In this document: one piece after another, positions 16,351 to 23,485 of the stretch | Layout of the letters: each line of letters opens with the position of its first letter | Position numbering within the stretch: position 1 is the stretch's first letter | Assembly (NCBI RefSeq): GCF_001632745.1 | Contig: NZ_LQRT01000007.1 | Coordinates: 1-64,000 of the forward strand | Direction of reading: 5' to 3' | Source: Aquimarina aggregata | GTDB taxonomy: Bacteria; Bacteroidota; Bacteroidia; Flavobacteriales; Flavobacteriaceae | Length of the DNA: 64,000 nt | Notes under the pieces: generated by a model | Told to the model about the DNA's origin: nothing | What the model saw: the letters and a program-made list of their open reading frames with translations, nothing else | Database searches by the model: none | Program-made: the position numbers and the translations under genes

Positions 16351-16371
16351 GAATAACAGAAAAAAAAGCAC

Positions 16372-16510
16372 TACTCACAACAATATGTATAATTCATTGC
16401 CTGTTCTGCGTTTACCCAGAAAATCGTACCGAATTTCCTCTTGTTAGTTTTCTTTTGCTAACTTAGTTCTTGTCAACGCAACTAGTCATAAAAGAACACG
16501 TTGTGCATAA
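16372..16510 (+). repeat. Site S18, attC-like element (family D)
   Basis: The left end CTACTCACAAC (16371-16381) is followed by AATATGTATAATTCATTGCC. The middle contains AGAAAATCG and GAATTTCCTC, then GCTAACTTAG as in S5. The right end is AGAACACGTTGTGCATAATT (GTT 16500-16502). Confidence 0.8.
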
Positions 16511-16512
16511 TT

Positions 16513-17061
16513 ATGAAAATGATTCTTAAAACAATATTTCTGCCAATTATAAGCTTCACTTGTTTTAGTCAAAATAGTGGCAAGGAAAATTTGAACCTAA
16601 CATTCATAAATCAGTGTACAAACGAAAAAGTAAATCCTGAATTTGAAATTCTAATGCCTGAATTATCGTCTAAATTTACTTATGAATACATAACTATTTT
16701 TAGAGAAATTGATGACTTGATTACTCAATACACAACCTCTATAAAAACAAAAACAGATACAATTTATATTCCTAAAATCCTCTTTGCGGTAGGAAACGAA
16801 TTACATTCAAAACGTTTTAATTACTTGAATTGTGAAAAAGTTTGCAATGGAAAAGAAACCGATTTTTATAAAAATGGAAATAAGCGGACTGAAGGAACTT
16901 ACAAAAATGGAAAACCAATCGAAATCAAAGATTATCGAACAAGTGGAACATTAAGAGCTCAATACTTTTATGAAAATCTGACTCTGAATTACAAGCGAAT
17001 TGATTATTATGATGAAAATGAAGATTTAGAAGAATATCAAATTTACGAGAACAAAAAATGA
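16513..17061 (+). CDS. Secreted protein with YwqK/MORN-2-like repeats
   Basis: Predicted 182 residues with a signal peptide (about 1-20, ISFTCFSQ). The C-terminal 65 residues carry MORN-2/YwqK-type motifs: DFYKNGNKRTEGTYKNGKP, DYRTSGTLRAQ and RIDYYDENEDLEEYQIYENKK. These repeats form beta-hairpin ladders and are labelled antitoxin-like in databases, though direct evidence is scarce. ATG 16513 is chosen over the in-tag TTG at 16501. Sole gene of cassette C19, whose 3' tag is missing because site S19 is truncated. Confidence 0.8.
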   Translation: MKMILKTIFLPIISFTCFSQNSGKENLNLTFINQCTNEKVNPEFEILMPELSSKFTYEYITIFREIDDLITQYTTSIKTKTDTIYIPKILFAVGNELHSKRFNYLNCEKVCNGKETDFYKNGNKRTEGTYKNGKPIEIKDYRTSGTLRAQYFYENLTLNYKRIDYYDENEDLEEYQIYENKK

Positions 17062-17069
17062 TAAAAGCA

Positions 17070-17156
17070 AAATATTTATATTTGGCTTAGTACCAATCCG
17101 AAACGTATCGCTTGTCACCTGCCCTACGTTTCCTCTACGAGACGTTGGCAAACCTT
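17070..17156 (+). repeat. Site S19, right half only (family B)
   Basis: It begins at TATTTGGCTTAGTACCAATC with no left arm, then TGCCCTACGTTTCCTCTACGA, and GTTGGCAAACCTT (17144-17156). It is truncated at the same internal position as S10. The right tag pairs with the distant end AACGTTTACCAAC at 20178-20190. Confidence 0.75.
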
Positions 17157-17201
17157 ATAATCAACCTCTCTATTAAACCAAAAAACTGTAGTCAATAAAA
17201 A

Positions 17202-17783
17202 ATGGATATTGAAAATATATTAAATAAAATTGGGCAAATTTATTCACCATTATCTAATGATTGTCAGCAAGAATTCATTGCTAAATTAAAACTTATTACT
17301 TATAGAAAAGGTGATACTGTCGTCCGAGAAGGACAATACTCTAAAAAAGCTTATTTAATTGTACAAGGTTGTGCCAGAGCTTATTATTTAAAAGACGGAA
17401 AAGACATTTCAGACTGGTTTACTTTTGAAAATCAGTTTATGGCTTCTATTGTAAGTTTTTTTAGCAGCCAACCCAGCCCACATTATGTAGAATTTGTAGA
17501 AGAATCAATTGTCATAGAGTTCTCAAAAGAAACGGTAGACTCACTTTCTAACAAATTCCACGATTTTGAACGATTTATTAGTAAAGTTGTTACAGAAACG
17601 ATGTTAGGCCTTTGCGAAAGGCTACACACTATTCAATTTTCAAAAGCAGATGAAAGGTATAAGAACTTAATCGGTATTTATCCGGACATTACCCAAAGGA
17701 TACCACTTACACACATTGCATCATATTTAGGAATTACACTTGAAACATTAAGCCGAATCCGCAACCCTAAAATTCGAATTTGA
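17202..17783 (+). CDS. Crp/Fnr-family transcriptional regulator
   Basis: Predicted 193 residues. N-terminal cyclic-nucleotide-binding beta-barrel (YRKGDTVVREGQYSKKAYLIVQG), long dimerisation helix (about 120-150) and C-terminal winged HTH with recognition helix IASYLGITLETLSRIR. There is no Cys cluster, so it is not an oxygen-sensing FNR, and the ligand is unknown. It heads a six-gene run inside one 3-kb cassette (C20). A perfect FNR-type palindrome directly after its stop (17778-17795) precedes the downstream genes, so local control is likely. Confidence 0.9.
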   Translation: MDIENILNKIGQIYSPLSNDCQQEFIAKLKLITYRKGDTVVREGQYSKKAYLIVQGCARAYYLKDGKDISDWFTFENQFMASIVSFFSSQPSPHYVEFVEESIVIEFSKETVDSLSNKFHDFERFISKVVTETMLGLCERLHTIQFSKADERYKNLIGIYPDITQRIPLTHIASYLGITLETLSRIRNPKIRI

Positions 17784-17795
17784 TTTATATCAAAT
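17778..17795. promoter_or_regulatory. FNR-type palindromic operator
   Basis: ATTTGAT-TTAT-ATCAAAT is a perfect inverted repeat (7-bp arms, 4-base spacer) that contains TTGAT-N4-ATCAA. It overlaps the last codons of the Crp/Fnr gene and lies about 25 bases upstream of GACTTTTG, a possible TAnnTTTG-like box. The core TGATTTATATCA is close to TGATCTATATCA at 39902-39913, next to the other Crp/Fnr gene. Confidence 0.7.
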
Positions 17796-17838
17796 GATAA
17801 GTATTCCATTAAAATGACTTTTGTAAAAAGATTTAAAA

Positions 17839-18165
17839 ATGGAAGAAAACAACAAACAACTAAAATCAATTTGGGGTGTCTGGTGGGAGCCTATTAGAAA
17901 ATGGTTTTATCCAGCTTGGCTACTCTATGAAGTCTCAATTCGTTTTTACAATTATTCTATAGCCGTCCATCAATTTATAATGGAACAGCAAAACTATTTA
18001 GGGGAAATTATTATACAAATTTTAGCTGTATTTTTAAGTATTGTTACTTTCATCATTTGCTCCTTTTATTTGACAATCCCTACTTGTCTCACCTTATATA
18101 GATTCTTTACAAAAAACAATTTTGCAAGCAACACATTTGAACAGAAAATAAAAAAATACTTCTAA
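17839..18165 (+). CDS. Small membrane protein in Crp-linked operon
   Basis: Predicted 108 residues. Trp-rich N-terminus (IWGVWWEPIRKWFYPAWLL) followed by one clear membrane helix, perhaps two (about residues 53-88), and a basic tail. No family was recognised. It is the first gene after the FNR-type operator and probably begins the operon that runs to 20113 within cassette C20. Confidence 0.7.
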   Translation: MEENNKQLKSIWGVWWEPIRKWFYPAWLLYEVSIRFYNYSIAVHQFIMEQQNYLGEIIIQILAVFLSIVTFIICSFYLTIPTCLTLYRFFTKNNFASNTFEQKIKKYF

Positions 18166-18204
18166 CTTTTAATTATTCATCAAGCATCAAATAAACAAAT
18201 AAGT

Positions 18205-18698
18205 ATGAAAGTTATTTTAGAAAACATACCTATCAACAGTTTAATTAATACCATTTCAAAAAAGGTAGATTATTCAGACACTTATGCTACGACAAATCAT
18301 TCAGATAGTTTAGACAAAATTACAAATAAGGTATTTGCTGACTTTCCAGATTGGGTTAAAACACTAATGAAACTAAGAAATGCAATTGCCAAAAAATTGA
18401 ACTAAAAACCCAAAAACCATCAGATTATAGCACAGAATTCAAAATTGGAGGTAATATAGGTTTTTTTAAGATATACAAAATAATGACTGATGAAATTATT
18501 TTAGGTGCTGATGATAAACATCTCGATTTTAGAGTTAGTATTTACAATTCTCACGACCCCACTTATAATATTAAAGTTTCTACAATAGTTCAATACAATA
18601 AAAGTTTCGGTAAAGTCTATATGGTAATCGTCAAACCGTTTCATAAATTAATTATGAAACAAATAGTCAAAAGAGCCTACACCACAAAACAAATCTAA
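18205..18698 (+). pseudogene. DUF2867 protein, frameshifted in an A6 tract
   Basis: The first frame (18205-18405) ends ...WVKTLMKLRNAIAKKLN. Shifting by one base in the AAAAAA run at 18391-18396 continues KIELKTQKPSDYSTEFKIGG and joins MTDEIILGADDKHLDFRVSIY, ending with the VQYNKSFGKVYMVIVKPFHKLI signature of DUF2867. The restored protein would be about 164 residues, normal for the family. Function is unknown; DUF2867 genes often neighbour SDR or redox genes. The cause is either a true deletion or a homopolymer sequencing error. Confidence 0.8.
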
Positions 18699-18708
18699 TT
18701 CTAAAAAT

Positions 18709-19101
18709 ATGAATATTTATTTAATTACTTCTGGTATTCTTTGTCTCATTCTAGGGTTGTTACATTCTATACTCGGTGAATTGTTAATTTTTAGAACGAA
18801 AAAAAAAACTAATAAATTAGTGCCAACATTAGTCACTAATGGCCTAAAAGAAAGACATCTTAGAATTATTTGGGCTACTTGGCATTTAACATCATTTTTT
18901 GGTTGGTGTATCGGTACTTTACTTATAAAAATTGCCCTTGACCAAAATTTAGTGAGTAAAGAATTATTAAAATTCATAATTGCTTCAATTTCAATTTCAA
19001 TGTTATGTTCATCTATTTTAGTTTTTATAGCAACAAAAGGAAAACACCCTGGGTGGATAATTTTATTGGGGATTAGTATTTTAACTTTTCTAGGAACTTA
19101 A
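18709..19101 (+). CDS. Four-helix membrane protein
   Basis: Predicted 130 residues with four hydrophobic segments (about 3-24, 55-78, 86-108, 113-128). A cytoplasmic loop has the pattern KERHLRIIWATWHLTSFFGW. No named family was recognised, though the helix pattern resembles small DUF proteins found beside SDR or quinone-reductase genes. It lies 10 bases after the DUF2867 gene and 10 before the oxidoreductase gene, consistent with one operon. Confidence 0.75.
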   Translation: MNIYLITSGILCLILGLLHSILGELLIFRTKKKTNKLVPTLVTNGLKERHLRIIWATWHLTSFFGWCIGTLLIKIALDQNLVSKELLKFIIASISISMLCSSILVFIATKGKHPGWIILLGISILTFLGT

Positions 19102-19110
19102 AACAAACAA

Positions 19111-19692
19111 ATGAACAAACGAATAGCATTAATAATAGGGCATCCAGACAAAGAAAGTTATAATTACGCTTTAGCAGAAGCCTATAAAAAAGGTGCAAAG
19201 ACATCAGAATTTGAAATTCAAGAAATTGTTATACAAGATTTAGAATTTAATCCCAACCTTCAATATGGTTATAGGAAACGAACCGAACTTGAACCTGATT
19301 TATTAAAGGGTCAAGAAATATTGAAATGGGCAAACCATTTAGTTTGGATTTATCCAGTTTGGTGGGGTTCAGTACCTGCAATTATGAAAGGTTTTTTAGA
19401 TAGAGTTCTTCTTCCTGGGTTTGCTTTTAACAAAAGGAAAAACTCAATATGGTGGGATAAACTTTTTATTGGCAAAACAGCTCGTATAATTTGCACTTTA
19501 GACCAACCTAGTTGGTATTACAAGTGGTTTTATGGAAATCCTAGTCATAAGGCAATGAAAAAATTAACAATGAACTTTGTTGGAGTAAAAAAAGTAAGAA
19601 TTACAACCATAGGACCAATCAGACTATCCAAAGAAAAATTTAGAACAAAATGGTTGAAAAGAGTTCAAAAACTAGGTGAAACTGGTAGGTAA
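19111..19692 (+). CDS. NAD(P)H-dependent oxidoreductase, flavodoxin-like (KefF/NQO1 type)
   Basis: Predicted 193 residues with a flavodoxin-like fold. The N-terminal phosphate-binding strand-loop is ALIIGHPDKESYNYALAEAY. The family signature LVWIYPVWWGSVPAIMKGFL is followed by DRVLLPGFAFN, as in quinone reductases of the KefF/MdaB/NQO1 group. It should use FMN or FAD to reduce quinones or electrophiles in the cytoplasm. The Crp-linked operon with DUF2867 suggests a response to redox or electrophile stress, which is inference. Confidence 0.9.
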   Translation: MNKRIALIIGHPDKESYNYALAEAYKKGAKTSEFEIQEIVIQDLEFNPNLQYGYRKRTELEPDLLKGQEILKWANHLVWIYPVWWGSVPAIMKGFLDRVLLPGFAFNKRKNSIWWDKLFIGKTARIICTLDQPSWYYKWFYGNPSHKAMKKLTMNFVGVKKVRITTIGPIRLSKEKFRTKWLKRVQKLGETGR

Positions 19693-19715
19693 TATAAAAT
19701 AATTAACAGAAAATA

Positions 19716-20113
19716 ATGAACGGAAAGATTTTAGTATTTTTTGGAATTACCCATACACTTTTAGGGATTTCACCTTTTGCTTTTGGTGAACAATTTGTAA
19801 AATTTGCAGACAATTTCTTTTTCAAAATTAGTGAGGGACTTTTTGAATTTCCATTACTGAATGGACAAATGAACTTCGAAAATTTTCAGCGTTTTGGTTT
19901 GTCTACTATGGTCTGTTGCTCATTCCTCTTGAAATTTTAGTCAATTATGTAGAAAAAATAAGAGGACAACTACCTGAAAAATTTATTTTGACTTACTTGA
20001 TTATCATAGTAATCGGAGTTTATATGATACCCGTTTCTGGAATGACATTTTTAATGTTACCACATGCAATTTATATGTTATTTCAAAAAAATCAACTAAA
20101 AAGCAGAAGCTAA
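19716..20113 (+). pseudogene. DUF6463-like membrane protein, frameshifted in a T-run
   Basis: The first frame (19716-19940) runs MNGKILVFFGITHTLLGISPFAFG...NFQRF, then turns to non-matching residues. Adding one T to the TTTT run at 19892-19895 gives RFWFVYYGLLLIPLEILVNY and joins the second frame, which ends with IGVYMIPVSGMTFLMLPHAIY. The four-helix pattern and the GxxHTxxG and P-SG motifs fit the DUF6463 family. The restored length is about 133 residues. It is the last gene of cassette C20. It has the same type of single-base loss as its neighbour DUF2867. Confidence 0.75.
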
Positions 20114-20177
20114 AAAATAAAGAAAATATGAAACACTAGAAAACATAGTTAAAATATGAATATCTAACCTTAAAAAT

Positions 20178-20322
20178 AACGTTTACCAACAACAACGTAT
20201 ATAAAAAATAGTAGGATCAACACAGATCAATTGGTTTGCATTTTTTTTATTATTTTGCCTAGATATCGTAAAAAGTAGTAGATTATCATCTGCTACTTTT
20301 CATACACAAATTGTTGTGACTA
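20178..20322 (+). repeat. Site S20, attC-like element
   Basis: The left end AACGTTTACCAAC (20178-20190) pairs with GTTGGCAAACCTT at 17144, 3 kb away. Then come AACAACGTATATAAAAAATAG, a strong apical hairpin AAAAGTAGTAG/CTGCTACTTTT (about 20271-20300), CATACACAAATT and GTTGTGACTAATT (GTT 20313-20315). Confidence 0.85.
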
Positions 20323-20335
20323 ATTATTCAAAAAA

Positions 20336-21016
20336 TTGACAAAAAATATATATTATGTAAGCGGATTAGGAGCTGATGAAAGAGTTTTTAATTTCTTAAG
20401 AATTGATAATGTGATTGAAACGCATATCAAATGGTTAGACCCTTTAAAAAATGAGTCTTTAAGCTCTTATTCTCAAAGATTGATTCTACAAATTGATCTT
20501 TCTAAAGATGTAATACTTGTAGGAGTCTCATTTGGAGGGATTGTAGCACAAGAAATATCTAAACATATTGATATAGAAAAATTGATAATTATATCTAGTG
20601 TAAAAAGCTTCAAAGAGTATGGATTTGATCTCAAACTAGTAAGCTTTACAAAGATTTATAAAATAGTCCCTTCATTCATTCTCAAATGGTCAAATAAATT
20701 GACTGCTGATTATTTCTTTGGCGTTGAATCTAAAGAAGAATCGGAACTATTAAATAGAATAATCGATAGTACTGATGAGAAATTTATGGTCTGGGCTATT
20801 GACAAAATCATGAAATGGAAAAATTCTAGAGCTTCAAAACTTGATCTAACACATATTCAAGGGGATAGTGACAGAATTTTTAATAATCGTAAATTAAGAG
20901 GTGTAATTTGGGTTAAGAATGGAGGGCATTTCATGATAGTAAATAGAGCTAAAGAAATATCTAATATTATAAACTTACAATTAGCATATTTATGGGACAC
21001 AAAAAAGTATGTTTAG
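20336..21016 (+). CDS. Alpha/beta hydrolase, TTG start
   Basis: Predicted 226 residues with an alpha/beta-hydrolase fold. The N-terminal strand is IYYVSGLGADERVF (oxyanion-loop region), the nucleophile elbow is LVGVSFGGIVAQE (GxSxGG) and the C-terminal catalytic His is in KNGGHFMIV. No signal peptide, so cytoplasmic; substrate unknown. TTG at 20336 is the only start that keeps the first strand. The gene lies 14 bases after the tag of cassette C21 and overlaps the next reading frame by 25 bases. Confidence 0.85.
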   Translation: MTKNIYYVSGLGADERVFNFLRIDNVIETHIKWLDPLKNESLSSYSQRLILQIDLSKDVILVGVSFGGIVAQEISKHIDIEKLIIISSVKSFKEYGFDLKLVSFTKIYKIVPSFILKWSNKLTADYFFGVESKEESELLNRIIDSTDEKFMVWAIDKIMKWKNSRASKLDLTHIQGDSDRIFNNRKLRGVIWVKNGGHFMIVNRAKEISNIINLQLAYLWDTKKYV

Positions 21017-21381
21017 AACGTCATAGAGCAGAAAATCTAGGATCTGATTTAAACAACTTAACTTTTGAATTGAAATTTATTGAACCCTATTGGAGTGCGA
21101 ACCAAATGGAAGAGAAAAGTATTCAAATGTTAATGAACGAACTCAAACTTGAATTACCTAAAGATCATATGTTATGTAATGAAAACGCTAAACTAATTGC
21201 AAGAAAGACGAATAATGATGATATTGTATTGGAACTAGAAGATAAAAGAATTGCTGTTGTTCATCTAACTTGGAAATCGAAAAAAGAAATTGATGGTTAC
21301 CCAATTACAAGAATCTACAAAAACAAAGCGGATTTTTGGAATAAAGAAATGAAACTGGATGTTCTAAATTTTAAAGAATAA
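20992..21381 (+). CDS. Hypothetical protein, overlaps the hydrolase gene
   Basis: Predicted up to 129 residues. The recognisable part is the C-terminus, IAVVHLTWKSKKEIDGYPITR...DFWNKEM, a pattern found, as I recall, in unnamed small Bacteroidota proteins. If the ATG at 20992 is used, the gene overlaps the hydrolase by 25 bases. An internal ATG at 21107 (MEEKSIQML) is also possible, but the intervening FELKFIEPYWSANQMEE looks coding. Second gene of cassette C21; translation is probably coupled. Confidence 0.65.
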   Translation: MGHKKVCLERHRAENLGSDLNNLTFELKFIEPYWSANQMEEKSIQMLMNELKLELPKDHMLCNENAKLIARKTNNDDIVLELEDKRIAVVHLTWKSKKEIDGYPITRIYKNKADFWNKEMKLDVLNFKE

Positions 21382-21383
21382 AA

Positions 21384-21560
21384 AGCTGATAACATTATAT
21401 ACGAAATTAGAGCAAAGTTTAATGCTAGATCGAAAGGTCATTTCCTTTTTGCAATGGCGTTAGATTTTTATGAATTAAATAAGAAATAAAAAAGCGCAGA
21501 TAAATGTATTGATTCTGGATTGTTTGCCTTACTCCGATTCATGTATTTGACGTTTTATAC
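21384..21560 (+). repeat. Site S21, attC-like element (family C)
   Basis: The left end GCTGATAAC (21385-21393), then ATTATATACG. The interior (AGAGCAAAGTTTAATGC, TCGAAAGGTCATTTCC, GCAATGGCGTTAGATTTTTA, AAAGCGCAGATAAATG, TTACTCCGATTCATG) is homologous along its length to S12. Right end GACGTTTTATAC (GTT 21552-21554). Confidence 0.8.
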
Positions 21561-21563
21561 AAT

Positions 21564-21986
21564 ATGAGAAAACTAATACTTTATATAACATTATTTGCGA
21601 CTATTTCAAGCTGTACACAGAAAGGTTATGAAAAAAATATTGCTAAGGATTACTACTTAAAAAAGATTGATTTTAACGGAATTCAGTTTGTTGGAAAAAA
21701 GACGGACTCAATACTTGAAAATGGAATTTGGGAAACTATTGTACCTGATTACGTTTTCGCTTATGGGAGTAATGAAAATATGATAATCGTAAAAACTCAT
21801 CCAAATTATTACACTAACCAATGGAATGTAGACACAACGAAAACTGACTTTTATGTTATTGACTTAAATAAAGATGAAAAAAATATTTATGGTCCCCTCT
21901 TAGAATATCAATTTGAAGAAAAAATGTTTGATCTAAATGGAGATACCATTGAATTTAATCATTTTTTTTCCGAAATAAAAAAATAA
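21564..21986 (+). CDS. Lipoprotein of unknown function
   Basis: Predicted 140-residue lipoprotein (lipobox ISSC at residues 14-17). The mature domain shows a beta-rich pattern: VPDYVFAYGSNENMIIVKTHPN, then DFYVIDLNKDEKNIYGPL, resembling small DUF3997-type lipoproteins, though I cannot confirm that. The ATG overlaps the end of the site, leaving almost no leader. Sole gene of cassette C22. Confidence 0.75.
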   Translation: MRKLILYITLFATISSCTQKGYEKNIAKDYYLKKIDFNGIQFVGKKTDSILENGIWETIVPDYVFAYGSNENMIIVKTHPNYYTNQWNVDTTKTDFYVIDLNKDEKNIYGPLLEYQFEEKMFDLNGDTIEFNHFFSEIKK

Positions 21987-21990
21987 AACA

Positions 21991-22168
21991 GTGTACAATA
22001 CTATATATGTGATCATAAATAGCTAAATGATCAATCAAATGGTAAGTGTATTTTTGGTAAGACACAATGATTGCAAAAGTAAAAATTAGCAACCAATGCG
22101 CAGAAAAACCGAAAAGCAAGGTAATATTTTGCCCCGCTATGACACATATATTAAATGCTATCTCACAT
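21991..22168 (+). repeat. Site S22, attC-like element (family A, degenerate ends)
   Basis: The left end GTGTACAATAC (21991-22001) is followed by TATATATGTGATCATAAATAGC. The right arm is GGTAATATTTTGCCCCGCTA, TGACACATATATT, AAATGCTATCTCACATT. Here AAC and GTT have become TAC and GCT, so the site may be inactive. Confidence 0.75.
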
Positions 22169-22184
22169 TAGAGAAGTATAAAGT

Positions 22185-22226
22185 TTGAAAATAATTTTTA
22201 AAATATTAATTCTAACATCCAAATGA
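22185..22226 (+). pseudogene. Relic of a lipoprotein signal peptide
   Basis: TTG at 22185 opens MKIIFKILILTSK and stops. The DNA from 22184 to about 22220 matches the 5' end of the lipoprotein gene at 3522 with about five differences, including its TTG start and position relative to the site. This is the remnant of a cassette gene related to that lipoprotein. Confidence 0.55.
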
Positions 22227-22432
22227 ATAGGATAATTTGCATTTGTTCCGAATGCAAAAGTGATTTCGTTACTGATAACCCTAAAATGAAAGTGTTATCC
22301 CACAAATGCGCTTATTAACTATATGATTATCAAAATTGTATGTGCGAATTTAAAAATAACAAGTACCCAGAAATATTATTGGAATTGAAAAATACTAGAA
22401 TATTTAAAAAACAAACTACAATAAATGGATGA
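22223..22432 (+). pseudogene. Possible small Cys-rich ORF with internal stop
   Basis: ATG at 22223 gives a 31-residue peptide with CICSEC and HKC, a zinc-ribbon-like spacing. After the TAA at 22316 the same frame stays open to 22430 and includes NCMCEF. It may be a decayed small zinc-binding protein, or chance. No family was recognised. Confidence 0.3.
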
Positions 22433-22796
22433 AAGAGCATTTAAAACATTAACTGATTTTTTAGAAAAAATACCAAGTATTCAAAAGCCAATTTCTTTTG
22501 GTGACACTGACGGATATTGGTGGTTAAAATTCTCTCTTGATATCAATCATAAACTAGCTTGGAATGTTGTGCAAGAATTAGGTTTTGTAATTAACTATAT
22601 CTCAATCGATGAAAGATTACCTACTGTATTTTATCCTGTCTCTCCTCCTCCATATATGAATGGAGGACCAACTGATTTTTTATCATGGGTAATTGAAACT
22701 AAAAATACCGATTTTAAACCCGGTACTTTAATGAAATGGTTAGAAGGTAGATTACCAAACCCGGTTAATGATTTAGAGCAATGGAATGAAGAATAA
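22425..22796 (+). CDS. Hypothetical protein, immunity-like
   Basis: Predicted 123 residues, cytoplasmic, acidic. The pattern GYWWLKFSLDINHKLAWNVVQELG, a middle strand with a Pro-rich loop (FYPVSPPPYMNGGP) and closing FLSWVIETKNTDFKPGTL suggest a compact alpha/beta fold of the size of immunity proteins. No named family can be assigned. It lies in cassette C23 downstream of the relics at 22185-22432. Confidence 0.75.
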   Translation: MDERAFKTLTDFLEKIPSIQKPISFGDTDGYWWLKFSLDINHKLAWNVVQELGFVINYISIDERLPTVFYPVSPPPYMNGGPTDFLSWVIETKNTDFKPGTLMKWLEGRLPNPVNDLEQWNEE

Positions 22797-22799
22797 AAC

Positions 22800-22993
22800 A
22801 CTACATCAATATGTAAACACAATGCTTTTAAGTACTTTGAACATAGGAAGTTTTGTATTTCTGATTTCGGAGTTATAATTTTTATTATTTTAACCGTAAA
22901 AATTTAGAACCAAAAAAAGTGTAACACCTCATTTATTTTTGAAAGTGACTGACTTTCTGCACCTACAGATGTTTACATTTAATGTTGGTACTC
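22800..22993 (+). repeat. Site S23, attC-like element (degenerate)
   Basis: The left arm ACTACATCAATATGTAAACA (22800 on) is nearly the complement of TGTTTACATTTAATGTTGG at the right end (GTT 22984-22986). The interior does not match families A-D well; a hairpin GTGACTGACTTTCTGCAC lies near 22944. The end tags do not match neighbouring cassettes convincingly. Confidence 0.55.
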
Positions 22994-23015
22994 ATCAATT
23001 CAAATTCAAGTAAAA

Positions 23016-23393
23016 ATGAAAGTTACACCCGAAAAAAATGAAAAGGTTGCCAATATGATATTTGGATCAATTTACCCCCTTTACCTAAACAGATTGGAAA
23101 AAAATGGTAGAACAAAAGAAGAACTCAACCAAATAATTAAATGGTTTACAGGTTTTGATCAAGATGCTTTGCAAGCCCTTATAGATGAAAAAGCAACTTT
23201 TAGAACTTTTTTTGAAAAAGCTGAAATACATCCAAACGCGCACCTGATTAAAGGGGTCGTTTGTGGTTATCGAATTGAAGAGATAGAGGATGAATTTGAA
23301 TTGTATAGACAATGTAGACGTATGGAAAAGCTAATTGATGAATTGGCAAGAGGTCGTAAAATGGATAAAATTTTACGTAAAGAAAAAAAGTGA
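23016..23393 (+). CDS. DUF2200 family protein
   Basis: Predicted 125-residue cytoplasmic protein of the DUF2200 family. Recognised from VANMIFGSIYPLYLNRLEKN, GRTKEELNQIIKWFTGFDQ, FFEKAEIHPNAHLIKGVVCG and the closing MEKLIDELARGRKMDKILR. Structures of the family are known but no function is established. Sole gene of the C24 unit between sites S23 and S24. Confidence 0.9.
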   Translation: MKVTPEKNEKVANMIFGSIYPLYLNRLEKNGRTKEELNQIIKWFTGFDQDALQALIDEKATFRTFFEKAEIHPNAHLIKGVVCGYRIEEIEDEFELYRQCRRMEKLIDELARGRKMDKILRKEKK

Positions 23394-23396
23394 AAA

Positions 23397-23475
23397 TTGG
23401 TATTAACAAGCTATAAAATCTATGGCTACCCTGCGAAATTTTCAGCATCATATACTAACCCTTGTTACCAATAAG
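23397..23475 (+). repeat. Site S24, short attC-like element
   Basis: TTGGTATTAAC (23397-23407), AAGCTATAAAATCTATGGC, then TACTAACCC and TTGTTACCAATAAG (GTT 23464-23466). AAC and GTT are about 56 bases apart, like S11. Unusually, the two outer tags of this element pair with each other (TTGGTA/TACCAA). Confidence 0.6.
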
Positions 23476-23485
23476 ACAAAAAAAT

